DNA from: Spirosoma profusum
Lineage (GTDB): Bacteria; Bacteroidota; Bacteroidia; Cytophagales; Spirosomataceae
Direction of reading: 5' to 3'
Assembly (NCBI RefSeq): GCF_014699005.1
Contig: NZ_JACWZY010000016.1
Span: 112,264 to 176,263, forward strand
Length of the DNA: 64,000 nucleotides
The notes beneath the pieces were generated by a model. The model did not search any database. It saw only the letters and a list, made by a program, of their open reading frames with translations, and was not told where the DNA came from. The translations under genes and the position numbers were made by a program. Positions within the stretch are counted from its first letter, which is position 1, and each line of letters begins with the position of its first letter. Shown piece by piece: positions 8,533-17,906 of the stretch.

Positions 8533-9708
8533 CTATTTGAACAGCATCGGTACGTATTCATTCAGGTACTGCCGCCAGTTGATCCAGGTGTGGCCGCCGG
8601 ACGTTTCTTTGTACTGGTATTTAATCTGATGCTTGTCGAGCAGGGCCAGCGTTTTTTTGTTGGCATCCATGACAAAATCGTCTTTGCCGATACCAACCCA
8701 GAATACCTTCTTGCCTTTGTTGAAATTGGGATCGTTGAGGGCCTTGGCGTATTTGGTTTCGGCTTCATCGATTGTGTTACCGAAAAATCCCGAACTGAAA
8801 ACGCCAACGTAATTGAATAATTCGGGCCGGGACAACGTAACGTCCAGTGTCTGAAATCCGCCCATGCTGAGGCCGGCCAGCGCCCGATTTTCAGGGGCCG
8901 TATTCACCCGATACGTTTTTTCGACCAGCGGCATAATGTCTTTCAGCAGCTCGTCAGCAAACAGCGCCCGCATGCTGCTCATTCGTTGCATCATATCGGG
9001 GCTATCTGTAGGGCGGGCAGGCATACTTCCATTCGGCATCACCACAATCATGGGTTTGGCTTTTCCGGCAGCCAGCAAATTATCAACGATGAAACCAGCC
9101 CGACCGATGGAATTCCAGCCTGTATCGTCATCGCCACCACCGTGCAGCAGATAAAAAACAGGATATTTTCCTTTTCCAGCTTCATAGCCAGGGGGCGTGT
9201 AGACGTGCATTCGGCGCATCATGCCCAACGTATTGGACGAATACCAAACCTCGCGCACTTCACCATGCGGCACGGCTTTATTGTCCTGAAAAGCCGTTTC
9301 GGAACCTGGCACTACCAGTACATTCTCTAAACTTGCAATACCCTGTTTAATGACCGCATTTTTAGGGTCTATCGTTCGTACACCATCAACTATCAACGTA
9401 TAGGTGTAATAATCAGGCGTTAACGGGCCGATAGCCGCCGACCAGACACCTTGCTCGTTTTTGTTCAGATTGACGGGTTTTGCACCGTTCAGAAAATCGC
9501 CCGCAACGATTACTTCGCTGGCTTTTGGGGCGTAAATCTGAATAAGAACACGTTTGTCGGCCAGTACGTTAGGCGATTTCAACGTATCGTTTGGCGTTGG
9601 TGTCCGCTGTGGTGCCTGCGCCAGGACGGAGGGCGCATACAGGCACGTACCAGCGAATAAAGTAAGTCCAGTTATTCCTGCGATCAGGTTTTGCTTAGAA
9701 AGATGCAT
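8533..9708 (-). CDS. Secreted esterase, CE1/feruloyl-esterase-like, with E-set N-domain
   Basis: A 391-residue exported protein. Residues 1-30 form a signal peptide ending ...APSVLAQA. Residues about 45-130 look like an E-set/CBM48-type beta-sandwich ([37 protein letters not shown]). The alpha/beta-hydrolase esterase domain follows, with the nucleophile elbow [14 protein letters not shown], the oxyanion region [13 protein letters not shown], an Asp in [12 protein letters not shown] and the C-terminal His in [10 protein letters not shown]. Relatives cleave acetyl or feruloyl esters on plant polysaccharide. It is a tandem paralogue of the next gene upstream (9755-10945) and shares the whole domain order. 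Confidence 0.88.
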   Translation of the reverse strand: MHLSKQNLIAGITGLTLFAGTCLYAPSVLAQAPQRTPTPNDTLKSPNVLADKRVLIQIYAPKASEVIVAGDFLNGAKPVNLNKNEQGVWSAAIGPLTPDYYTYTLIVDGVRTIDPKNAVIKQGIASLENVLVVPGSETAFQDNKAVPHGEVREVWYSSNTLGMMRRMHVYTPPGYEAGKGKYPVFYLLHGGGDDDTGWNSIGRAGFIVDNLLAAGKAKPMIVVMPNGSMPARPTDSPDMMQRMSSMRALFADELLKDIMPLVEKTYRVNTAPENRALAGLSMGGFQTLDVTLSRPELFNYVGVFSSGFFGNTIDEAETKYAKALNDPNFNKGKKVFWVGIGKDDFVMDANKKTLALLDKHQIKYQYKETSGGHTWINWRQYLNEYVPMLFK

Positions 9709-9754
9709 GCTACGTAGTTAGTTAACCGTTAGTAAATAATTCTAGTCGAACGTA

Positions 9755-10945
9755 TCACTTTTTCTGCCACAGACCAGGCAGAAGTTTATAGTAAAGTAAG
9801 TGTCGCCAGGTACCCCAGTCGTGAGCACCATCGCCACCGACGTAGTACTCGTGCCTGATGTTGTGTTTCTGTAAGGCTTCGTGCAGCGCAATGACTCGTT
9901 TGCCGATGGGTGCGTCAGCTTCGTGTGTGCCCTGTCCCACCAGTAAATAATCGACTTTTTGATTGGCTTGCGGGTCGTTCAGGAACGTAGCGCTGACCGT
10001 TTCGGTGTTTGGATCGCCCGCGCTCAGGACGCCGAACGAAGTGAACAAATCCAGGTTTTTCAGTCCAACAAACTGAGTGTGACGTCCGCCCATACTCAGG
10101 CCAGCCAGCGCGCGTCCTTTCCGGTCGGCGCGTGTGCTGTATGTTTTATCGACGAAGGGAATAATTTGTTTCTTCAATTCCTCTTCAAAAAGCGGAAACG
10201 TTTTTTCGGTATGATTTGGATCGCTGCGGTGAACAACCTGATTATTAGGCATGGCAATCAGCATTGGCACCATTTTTCCTTCGGCGATAAGGTTGTCGGC
10301 GATGAAATTAGCGCGCCCATCGAGTGCCCAGCCCGAAGCCAGTTCGCCACTACCACCGACCAGATAAAGCACTGGATATTTCTGTCTCGGCGAATAGCCG
10401 GGTGGTGTGTACACGTACATTTCCCGCTCACCTTTCAGTACGTCGGAGTGATAAATGTGGCGGGTCACGGCACCATGCGGCACTGGTTTGGCATCATAAT
10501 AAGCAGGCCCATCGCCCGAAATCACCAGATTGCTATAGCCCGGCTGGTCGTTAAAACCCGTCAACGTATTATTCGGGTCGGGAACCATGACGCCGTCGAC
10601 GATGAATTTATAGACGTAAATATCCGGTTTGATCGGGCCAACTGTTAGCGACCATAGGCTGTCGTTATCTTTCTGGAAAGGAATCGGACTTTTAGCCGAC
10701 AATGCCAGCAACATGGGACTACCTGCCAGCATTACCTGTTTGGCATCGCGGGATTTCAAACGAAAAGTTACTGTGTGATCATCACGAACTTCGGGTGAGA
10801 TGAGGTTGGCACCGTAAGGTACTAGATTCTGGGTATTTTTCTGCGGGTTCCAGTCCAGATTTACGTGCGCCTGTTGCGCCTGTACCCACTGATTGCCAGC
10901 TAATAAACACAGGGTTAAGAGGCTATTTATACGGCTAAAAGTCAT
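9755..10945 (-). CDS. Secreted esterase, CE1-like, tandem paralogue
   Basis: A 396-residue exported esterase with the same layout as its neighbour at 8533-9708: signal peptide (to about residue 23, ...WVQAQQ), E-set domain (PDIYVYKFIVDGVMVPDPNN) and esterase domain with [16 protein letters not shown] as nucleophile elbow, VLYLVGGSGELASGW for the oxyanion hole and a C-terminal GDGAHDWGTWR supplying the His. The oxyanion segment is GGSG rather than HGGG, which may reflect a different ester preference (inference). The genes lie 46 nt apart on the same strand and are probably cotranscribed, arising by duplication. Confidence 0.87.
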   Translation of the reverse strand: MTFSRINSLLTLCLLAGNQWVQAQQAHVNLDWNPQKNTQNLVPYGANLISPEVRDDHTVTFRLKSRDAKQVMLAGSPMLLALSAKSPIPFQKDNDSLWSLTVGPIKPDIYVYKFIVDGVMVPDPNNTLTGFNDQPGYSNLVISGDGPAYYDAKPVPHGAVTRHIYHSDVLKGEREMYVYTPPGYSPRQKYPVLYLVGGSGELASGWALDGRANFIADNLIAEGKMVPMLIAMPNNQVVHRSDPNHTEKTFPLFEEELKKQIIPFVDKTYSTRADRKGRALAGLSMGGRHTQFVGLKNLDLFTSFGVLSAGDPNTETVSATFLNDPQANQKVDYLLVGQGTHEADAPIGKRVIALHEALQKHNIRHEYYVGGDGAHDWGTWRHLLYYKLLPGLWQKK

Positions 10946-11044
10946 TACGTTAACAAGTAAATTCTATGAACGTAAAGACGTATTTTCAGCAAATGTACTC
11001 GCCAACGTAGCGTATTTTTTTGTCGGAATAATCACACCAGAAAC

Positions 11045-12715
11045 CTACCCGATACCATATTTCCGGCGACGTAGTACCTGCCAAATTAGTCCCGTTATGC
11101 CGACCAGCAGTAGTGGCCCAAGCAGATTGAGTAGTTGCCAGCCAGTTCTGTTGGCGTCGACGCGAATTTTGTCGAGCGGACGTAACGTAACGGTACGTGA
11201 ACGAGCGGCAATCACGCCTTTTGGATCGACCAGATAATCGATGGCATTCAGCACAAAATCTTTGTTGGCGAAGGTGTTACGTGTATAACGGTCGAAGCCT
11301 AGCGGGTAAGGTGTGTTACGTTTATAATCGACATCGTTAATCACCAGATCACCGTCGGAGCAGACGAGTACCCGCGAGAAATCGCCACTTGCTTTGAAGC
11401 CAGCGGCTCGTGTATCGCCAGGCAGAATGCGGTTTGCGTAGATCGACTGAAATTTTCCTTCGAGCAAACAGCTCACGATATGTACTCCACCATCGTAGGT
11501 TTTAGGATCGGGCTGTTGCCGGGCTTCGTTGTAGGAAATCAGGGCGGGTGTTTTTAGGATTTTGGTATACTGCGACGTAAGAAGTATGGGTATTTTCGCA
11601 ATACCCGAAGCCCGAACTGTATCCAACGTACTGACAAATCGGCCCAGCACCATATCGAGGTTGCGAACGATGGGATTACCGCTGGTGCCGAAATTATTCA
11701 GCAACGGATAAAATCGCCACGGAACCAGTTGGATGTTAGGCTTATCACCCATATTACCAACATTCATCGGAATCTGGGCGCAATACAAATCTTTCACTAC
11801 GTCGCGATTGATACGTATGCCCCAATGGAAAAATAAATCGTCAAGATTCAGGTTTAGTGGCTGTGCATACGTCCCTGCTGTACTGACCGAATCGACGCGC
11901 TGTCCATCGGTGAAAAACAGGGCTCGTCCTCCGTTCACTACATATTGGTCTAGCTTAAACAGGTCATCGTCGGAGAATGGCGTGTCGGGTTTCAGCACAA
12001 GAAGTGCGTCGATCCCAGCGATGGGGCCGGGTTTGGTCATATCGACAAAAAACAGGTCGTAATTCTGCTGCACTGACGCCAGCAAATCGGCAAATCGTGA
12101 TGGAGGCACCTGTGTGTGTCCGTAAAGAAGCCCGACGCGTCGTCGGTTTTCTTTTGTCTGCGTTAGTTGTCGAATGGTCGATGCCAATTCAAACTCAACA
12201 CCTTCATAGGACTGGTTTAACTGCTCTTCTTTCGTGTCTGTCTTGTTTCCTTTCAACAGCAAAACCGCCGATTCTTTTCCCTGATACGATACGATGGCAC
12301 CCGGAAATACCAGCTTTTCAGTACGTTTACCGCCTTCGTTGGCAACGAGATTGGTGGGCAATAAGCCACGTTGCTGCAACTTATCAATCAACTTCGCTTT
12401 GGCGTCGGGATTGGTAATTACGTCGGGATTAATGAAACGATACGTAATGGTTTGGTCGGCGCGGGCCTGAAATTCGTCTAGTGTTTCGCGGACGGCGTTT
12501 TCCAGTCGTTTGAAAGCGGGAGGAAGATCGCCCGTCAGATAGATGTCTATGTGGATATCGTCCGGCAAATTCGTTAGAAGTGTCTGTGTTGCTTCGGAGA
12601 GCGTATAGCGTTTTTCCTGCGTCAGATCGAGACGGAAAAACACAAAAGCCGATAAAACGTTGACTGCGATTAAGGCGGCAATCACAATGAACGTAGAGAG
12701 AAACGCGGATTTCAT
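11045..12715 (-). CDS. gldG: Gliding motility ABC-transporter-associated protein GldG
   Basis: A 556-residue GldG. An N-terminal transmembrane segment (FIVIAALIAVNVLSAFVFF, about residues 9-27) is followed by the typical LDLTQEKRYTLSEATQTLL. A large extracytoplasmic ABC_transp_aux-type domain follows, with VGLLYGHTQVPPSRF and DALLVLKPDTPFSDDDLFKLDQYV. A C-terminal membrane helix (LLNLLGPLLLVGITGLIWQVL) and basic tail end the protein. GldG works with GldF and GldA, an ABC transporter needed for gliding in Flavobacterium. Neither partner is adjacent here; the next gene downstream is an esterase. Confidence 0.92.
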   Translation of the reverse strand: MKSAFLSTFIVIAALIAVNVLSAFVFFRLDLTQEKRYTLSEATQTLLTNLPDDIHIDIYLTGDLPPAFKRLENAVRETLDEFQARADQTITYRFINPDVITNPDAKAKLIDKLQQRGLLPTNLVANEGGKRTEKLVFPGAIVSYQGKESAVLLLKGNKTDTKEEQLNQSYEGVEFELASTIRQLTQTKENRRRVGLLYGHTQVPPSRFADLLASVQQNYDLFFVDMTKPGPIAGIDALLVLKPDTPFSDDDLFKLDQYVVNGGRALFFTDGQRVDSVSTAGTYAQPLNLNLDDLFFHWGIRINRDVVKDLYCAQIPMNVGNMGDKPNIQLVPWRFYPLLNNFGTSGNPIVRNLDMVLGRFVSTLDTVRASGIAKIPILLTSQYTKILKTPALISYNEARQQPDPKTYDGGVHIVSCLLEGKFQSIYANRILPGDTRAAGFKASGDFSRVLVCSDGDLVINDVDYKRNTPYPLGFDRYTRNTFANKDFVLNAIDYLVDPKGVIAARSRTVTLRPLDKIRVDANRTGWQLLNLLGPLLLVGITGLIWQVLRRRKYGIG

Positions 12716-12881
12716 ACCGAACTATAACGAATAACGGTGCCGCAAATGTCTGGTAATTTTTTCGTTATGCAGATTTGATTGCGAAAACAGCCTTTTTTGC
12801 TACGTAACGTACTGATTTCGTTATACCTATTGCGTATACCTGCTACTACAAAATCACTACGTTACCTTAACCCACTACATA

Positions 12882-14459
12882 TCAATAATTGCCTTTGTAA
12901 CGATGGTCGTTACGTTTCTGCCGGATGGGGTGTAGTGGGATCTGCAAGCCGTTTGTCGATTCGAGCCAGTCGAAAACCTGGTTGCGGAGGTCTTTAGCGA
13001 TTTCCTGATGCTCTTTGCTACGTATCAGATTGTTCACTTCCTGCGGGTCGTTCTGTAAGTCGTAAAGCTCGTTGGCATCCCAAACGCCGTGATTGAAAAT
13101 GTATTTGTAACGACTCGTTCGGACACCAAACATAGTAGGCGTTTGCGGAAAATCGGCTTCCCAATAATACTCGTAAAAGGCCCGGTCGCGCCAGGTGCGG
13201 TACGGCGTCCCGTTTTTTTCGCCTTTCAGGATGGGCAAAAATGAATTTCCCTGCATTTGAGTCGGCTTGGGCAGACCAGCATACGCCAGAAAAGTCGGTG
13301 CCAGATCGACGTTTTGGATAACCTGCTGAACTTTAGTGCCTCCTTTCACTACCGCCGGGCAACGTACCAGCAACGGCACCCGCATCGATTCTTCGTACAT
13401 GTGTCGTTTATCAATCAGGCCACGTTCCCCAAAACTGAAGCCGTTATCGCCCATGTACACGACCATTGTGTTTTCTAATTGCCCATTTTCTTCCAGCCAC
13501 TTCAATACGCGTCCTACACTATCATCGACGCCGAGCAGGGTTTCGCAGTACTGCCGGTAGAAATCGTTGAAGTTGATGGTTCCATGATACAGATAATCGA
13601 CGCCGTGCCAGCTATATCGTTGCTGTTTTACCCAGTTGGGCATATCGGCCATGTTGACTTTCAGGTTCGGGCCGGGAGTGGATTTGGATTCGCCCGGCGT
13701 GGATTCGCCCCAGACTTTACTTGTATCGCTGGCTGTCAGGTACATCGTTTCCGGGTATTGGATCGGCATGTTTTTGTAGACGTTCCGGTGGCGACGAGCC
13801 GGTTGAAAATCGGCGTGGACAGCTTTGTGTGATAGATACAGGCAGAAAGGCTTGGTTTTGTCTAACGTACCGAGCCATTTCAGGGCATAATCGGTCAGCA
13901 GATCGCTGGTGTAGCTGCTGTCTTTATGAATTACCTGCTTGCCGTTGATATTGAATGTCGGGTTATAATAAACGCCTTGCCCTTTGAAACTCAGCCAATA
14001 ATCGAAACCGGGCTGTGGATCATCGTCCGTATTTCCCATATGCCATTTACCCAGAAAAGCCGTTTTGTAACCGGCCTTTTGCAGATACTGCGGAAAAAAT
14101 TTGAGTCCGGGTGTCAATGGCGCAAAATTATCGACAACCTTATGCGTGTGAGCGTACTGGCCCGTCAGAATGCTGGCGCGGCTGGGCGAACAAAGTGCGG
14201 TGCTGACAAACGCATTGGGAATATGAGCCCCTTCGCTGGCTAGGCGATCGAGATTCGGGGTTTTCAGGCCGGGCACCTTACCGGTGAAGCCCATAAAATC
14301 ATAGCGGTGGTCGTCGGCAAGAATGTAAATAATGTTTTTTGGTGACGTAGCATGTCGACTAGCCGTTGATTGAATAGGAGGTACTATCAATTGAGGGCGG
14401 AACGCTGCAAGTCCGCCAACTAATACTAGCGCAATGCCACTTAAAAAGCTTTTTTTCAT
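12882..14459 (-). CDS. Secreted Cys-type sulfatase
   Basis: A 525-residue sulfatase with an N-terminal signal peptide (MKKSFLSGIALVLVGGLAAF). The formylglycine site is TALCSPSRASILTG with Cys at about residue 90, the C-x-P-S-R signature that a formylglycine-generating enzyme or anSME must modify. Metal-binding motifs are IIYILADDHRYD at the start and VVYMGDNGFSFGERG later; KWHMG is the usual Lys/His pair. The overall form resembles N-acetylglucosamine-6-sulfatase/arylsulfatase A types that act on host or algal glycans. I took ATG 14459 because the upstream extension (to 14633) lacks a signal and would bury it. No maturation enzyme is in the window. Confidence 0.9.
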   Translation of the reverse strand: MKKSFLSGIALVLVGGLAAFRPQLIVPPIQSTASRHATSPKNIIYILADDHRYDFMGFTGKVPGLKTPNLDRLASEGAHIPNAFVSTALCSPSRASILTGQYAHTHKVVDNFAPLTPGLKFFPQYLQKAGYKTAFLGKWHMGNTDDDPQPGFDYWLSFKGQGVYYNPTFNINGKQVIHKDSSYTSDLLTDYALKWLGTLDKTKPFCLYLSHKAVHADFQPARRHRNVYKNMPIQYPETMYLTASDTSKVWGESTPGESKSTPGPNLKVNMADMPNWVKQQRYSWHGVDYLYHGTINFNDFYRQYCETLLGVDDSVGRVLKWLEENGQLENTMVVYMGDNGFSFGERGLIDKRHMYEESMRVPLLVRCPAVVKGGTKVQQVIQNVDLAPTFLAYAGLPKPTQMQGNSFLPILKGEKNGTPYRTWRDRAFYEYYWEADFPQTPTMFGVRTSRYKYIFNHGVWDANELYDLQNDPQEVNNLIRSKEHQEIAKDLRNQVFDWLESTNGLQIPLHPIRQKRNDHRYKGNY

Positions 14460-14765
14460 AAAGGAAATGGGTAATAACGTAGTGGGATTTTCAGGTTGAT
14501 AACGTAACGCTCGACTGACTGCTATGAACCAAGTTGATACGTTAGCCGCGAATGTATTAAGTTGTAAGCGCGTTCTGCCAGGAATCTCATCAGTTCCGAT
14601 GACGTCGGGCATTGTTTCGATTGATACGTTCAATAGAAATACTGTTAAAAATTTATTAATATTGGTATAAAAAATCGTACGAATTCTTAACCCATCGGGA
14701 AACGATTAACAATAAAGCCGATCGATCTTTGTAGAAAAATTATACGGACTTAGGAAATTCTGGCT
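14460..14765. promoter_or_regulatory. Divergent intergenic region, sulfatase / ECF sigma factor
   Basis: About 306 bp that must hold promoters for both divergent genes. GATCTTTG at 14724-14731 is a one-mismatch match to the -7 consensus and sits 34 nt before the sigma-factor start. An open frame continues from the sulfatase upstream to 14633 but looks non-coding. No other structure was seen. Confidence 0.35.
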
Positions 14766-15323
14766 ATGAGCTCAATTTTTAGGCCTTATTCCGATGAAAG
14801 TACTGATAAAAAGGAGTTCGCCGACCTTTACGATAGCTATTTTCGCCCGCTATTCAATTATACCTTCAGTAAAGTAAACGACCAGTTTGTTGCTCAGGAA
14901 ATAGTGCAGGAAGCCTTCATCAGCATCTGGAAGCAACGTAGTAGCCAGCCAATTCAATCGAGCCGTGCTTACCTGTTTGCGACTGCCAAGAATCTGATTA
15001 TATCACACTACCGAAAAGAATATACCCGTCAATACTATTACACGCAGTTAGAAACGCAACACGAAGAGTACTCCGAATCGACAGATCAGCAACTACTTGC
15101 TTCCGATTTGCAGGAGCATTACGAAAAAGGGCTACAGTTGTTACCTCCCAAATGCAAGGAGGTATTTTTAAGTAGCCGGAAAGGCCACTCGAATCGGGAA
15201 ATTGCCCAGCAGCTCGCTATTTCCGAGAAAACCGTCGAGCAGCACATCTCTAAAGCGCTACGTGTGCTAAAAACCTATCTGAAAGAGTATTACGCTTATT
15301 TACTTCTTTGCTTTCTTTCCTAA
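14766..15323 (+). CDS. RNA polymerase sigma-70 factor, ECF subfamily
   Basis: A 185-residue ECF sigma factor of the Bacteroidota type. Region 2 spans roughly residues 18-85 (FADLYDSYFRPLFNYTFSKV, EIVQEAFISIWKQR, YLFATAKNLIISHYRK), and region 4 spans 125-172 (LPPKCKEVFLSSRKGHSNREIAQQL, ISEKTVEQHISKALRVLK, helix-turn-helix). In this phylum such factors usually pair with a FecR-like anti-sigma and a SusC/D transporter, but neither is adjacent, so its signal is unknown. It is divergent from the sulfatase and convergent with the surface-protein pair. Confidence 0.93.
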   Translation: MSSIFRPYSDESTDKKEFADLYDSYFRPLFNYTFSKVNDQFVAQEIVQEAFISIWKQRSSQPIQSSRAYLFATAKNLIISHYRKEYTRQYYYTQLETQHEEYSESTDQQLLASDLQEHYEKGLQLLPPKCKEVFLSSRKGHSNREIAQQLAISEKTVEQHISKALRVLKTYLKEYYAYLLLCFLS

Positions 15324-15370
15324 AAGCCACTACGCTGGGTTGGGGGTGGTAAAAGCACATCTAAAAACAA

Positions 15371-15418
15371 TTCCACCCAGCCCATAAATCACGCGAGTGA
15401 ATTACGTACTGGGTGGAA
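15371..15418. terminator. Hairpin between convergent genes (possible terminator)
   Basis: TTCCACCCAG (15371-15380) pairs with CTGGGTGGAA (15409-15418), with a small inner TCAC-GCGA-GTGA hairpin. It sits between the stop codons of the sigma factor and the T9SS-sorted protein. There is no clean U-run, so termination is only inferred from position. Confidence 0.45.
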
Positions 15419-15460
15419 GGAAATGAGACGTATGAGGCCAGTTAATGTTGGCTCACGTCA

Positions 15461-15994
15461 CTACGGTTGCTTAATTAAACGTATCGACTTCTGCTCAGTG
15501 CCGGTTTGAAGCTGATAGATATACGTACCAGCAGGCAAATCGCTTCCCGACAAATCCAGCTGGTGTGCGCCGGCTTCCTGCCATTCTACGTTGGCCGGCT
15601 GCTTAACCACCTGACCCTGTAAATTGGTCAGTACACCCCGAACCTGACTATTCCGTGGCAGTACGTATTCGACTCGGGTATCCTGACGGAACGGATTAGG
15701 ATAAGCCGTCATTGTCAGGTTCTTCGAGATCGTCTGTTCCGTAGGCAATGTGCGGATACTCGCCGTAAAGATCGACCCTGCTTTCGCCTGGAAACCAGGC
15801 TGTAGCACAACCGATTGACCGGCCGTATAAATCACACTAGCCCGTTGCGAAATCTGGTTGCGTGCTATCAACTGCGTAGCAGAGTGTTGAGATTCGGGAG
15901 CACTCGACTCTACTGAAGCGGTTATTACGTCCTGTGCCTGGCAGTAAGTACCTACTGCTACCAGTGCCATTATTTTGATAAGGTGCTGTTTCAT
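15461..15994 (-). CDS. Secreted protein with T9SS type A C-terminal sorting domain
   Basis: A 177-residue protein. A signal peptide (MKQHLIKIMALVAVGTYCQA) is followed by a short segment with the motif SVVLQPGFQAKAGSIFTASI, found just before many type IX sorting domains. The C-terminal approximately 80 residues (LTMTAYPNPFRQDTRVEY..., LPAGTYIYQLQTG...KSIRLIKQP) form a type A sorting domain, so the protein is predicted to be passed through the type IX machinery to the surface. Almost no other passenger is present, so it may be a small adhesin-like partner of the gene just upstream, 27 nt away. Start 15994 gives the signal peptide. Confidence 0.85.
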   Translation of the reverse strand: MKQHLIKIMALVAVGTYCQAQDVITASVESSAPESQHSATQLIARNQISQRASVIYTAGQSVVLQPGFQAKAGSIFTASIRTLPTEQTISKNLTMTAYPNPFRQDTRVEYVLPRNSQVRGVLTNLQGQVVKQPANVEWQEAGAHQLDLSGSDLPAGTYIYQLQTGTEQKSIRLIKQP

Positions 15995-16021
15995 AGCTGT
16001 GTATCGTTTACGTAACAAGCC

Positions 16022-17383
16022 TTACCGAACAGCCTTCAATTTCTGGTTGATGGCTTTGTTTTGACGCTTCAGGTTGCTAACAGCCCGTTGGAGCTGCTGA
16101 TTATCCTTCTTCATCTCAATCATGTACAGCGTCAGCTCTTCAATTTTAGCCAGCAGTTTAGCGTCGGTTTTGTGAAGATCGTTGCCTTGCTCAACCATTT
16201 CCTGAGCCGATGGAATACCAGGCAGGTGCTTGTTGGCTTTAATGTAGCTTTCTACAGCCGACAGATTTTTCAGTTTGTAAGACTTATCAAAAACATAGTC
16301 GCTCCATTCCGACGTACCGTTCACCGCAACTTTTACTTTTTCGGTCAGAATACCTTTGCTCACGAACAGATTATAATCTTTTGGCGTATTGGTGATGCCA
16401 TTGCCAATGATAACCCCTTCCTGATTCGTATTCTGCGCAAAACCTGCTTTGCTTTCCCATAGACCAGCGCTAGTAACGCCTTCGCGTCCTAATCCTAGTG
16501 GGCTTAGCAAGCTCAGAGAAAGCCCTACCAGCTTCACATCGCCGTTAGCGTCCACGGTCAACACTTTAACAAGTGGGTTCAGCAGGTCTAAAGTTATACC
16601 CAGATCGACCAGGGTAGAAGCAGGTGTGGCCTGTTTCAAGTTTGTGAAACGTAGACCTGAACGGTTGCTTTGTGACGAAGTAATCTCCAGTGTATTTTTA
16701 GGGGCCGTGTTGCCAATACCCACACTGACAGAATAAACGCCTGTTCCACCCAGAACAATTGAGTTGTTGGTACTTGTAAGCGCATATGTACCAATTGCCG
16801 TTGAGTTTTCAACTACTGTAGAGGTTGACGTAACCCCGGAACGATAGCCAATGAACGTGTTTTTGTTTCCTGAAGCGTTACCAAAAAAGCCGGCATGTTC
16901 TCCGATATACGTATTGTTAGAGCCAGATACATTGCCGTAACCTGAACCGTCACCAATGAACGAATTACCGTTACCAGATAACATAGCTTGCCCGGCAGAG
17001 TTACCGATACACATGTTGTAATTACCGGTTGTGTTTCTCTCACCAGCGTAGGACCCCAAGAAGAGGTTGCTTTGTCCCGTTGTGTTAAAACTACCCGCCT
17101 GGTTACCAATAAACACGTTGGTAAAACCTGATGTGTTATCTTTCCCTGCCAGCCAACCGACAAATGTGTTAAAATAACCACTTGTAGTGGATTTTCCTGT
17201 CTGGAGGCCCATATACACATTGTTTGGTCCCGTCATTGTTGCGTTGCCAGCCTGAGGCCCAATTAACACGTTGTTAAGTCCTGGGCCGACCGCATTTGGG
17301 GTGTTTGCCACGTAGTTGGTTTGGGCATTTACCAGTAAAGGACTGGCCAAAAGTAAAACGTGTAGAAAGTTTACGTTTTTCAT
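16022..17383 (-). CDS. Secreted YadA-head-like repeat protein (TMF/tail-fibre-like)
   Basis: A 453-residue exported protein. After a signal peptide (ending LLVNAQ), residues about 35-205 contain around eight degenerate repeats of about 22 residues of the type N-x-F-I-G-x-x-A-G-x-x-N-T-S-G, resembling the left-handed beta-roll of YadA heads. A middle region resembles phage-tail-like neck domains. The C-terminus (WSDYVFDKSYKLKNLSAVESYI..HLPGIPSAQEM) ends in a long coiled coil (about 405-450), implying trimerisation. The function is unknown; a trimeric surface fibre is inferred. It is transcribed before the T9SS-sorted protein. The S74 protein at 61994 has similar repeats. Confidence 0.8.
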   Translation of the reverse strand: MKNVNFLHVLLLASPLLVNAQTNYVANTPNAVGPGLNNVLIGPQAGNATMTGPNNVYMGLQTGKSTTSGYFNTFVGWLAGKDNTSGFTNVFIGNQAGSFNTTGQSNLFLGSYAGERNTTGNYNMCIGNSAGQAMLSGNGNSFIGDGSGYGNVSGSNNTYIGEHAGFFGNASGNKNTFIGYRSGVTSTSTVVENSTAIGTYALTSTNNSIVLGGTGVYSVSVGIGNTAPKNTLEITSSQSNRSGLRFTNLKQATPASTLVDLGITLDLLNPLVKVLTVDANGDVKLVGLSLSLLSPLGLGREGVTSAGLWESKAGFAQNTNQEGVIIGNGITNTPKDYNLFVSKGILTEKVKVAVNGTSEWSDYVFDKSYKLKNLSAVESYIKANKHLPGIPSAQEMVEQGNDLHKTDAKLLAKIEELTLYMIEMKKDNQQLQRAVSNLKRQNKAINQKLKAVR

Positions 17384-17906
17384 CTGTTGTAAATTTAAGA
17401 TGGAACATTTGTTACTGTTATGCGTAAAATAATTTACGATAAATTACTGTATATATAAATTTAGAGTCAAACAAAATTGATTGAACGGTCCTTTTGAGTG
17501 CTACAAGTTACCGATTAAATTTAAAGGTTAATAAAAGGCGTACGTATAGATGATTTTCTGGCGATCAGTGCGCCATTTCAGGTAGTAGGATGTTTGATTG
17601 GCTTAATTCAAGTTCGATTCTCTGAGCTCATTTGATAGTATGTCCATTTTTCGATGGAAGCACTGCGAAAAATCGTTCACATGACTGAAATGGGGTTGTA
17701 TTTAGAGCAGCTTAAGGATGTTTGTCGGCAGGCGGGCCTTGATCGGCAGCTCAATTTCGTTTAATACGTTCCTTACTTTTTTATCCTGAAAAGTATAGTT
17801 CGACCAGGAAGGTGAACTACGTTTATTCCGGCTTTCCTGGCTCTGTGGCAAGAGTTCCAATGGCTTTCAAAAGCATTGCCAAAGCCGATCTCTCATTTAC
17901 AATCTC
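17384..17906. other. AT-rich intergenic region without a clear gene
   Basis: Some 520 bp upstream of the surface-protein pair. On the minus strand TTGTTTG followed about 21 nt later by TAATTTAT (roughly 17425-17470) could be a weak promoter. A 54-codon minus-strand frame near 17700-17880 has no recognisable homology and no good start; I do not call it. Confidence 0.4.

Noticed and set aside
17700..17880. Minus-strand frame of about 54 codons in the 17.4-17.9 kb gap
   Set aside because: It has no good start codon, no recognisable domain and no coding look; left as intergenic.
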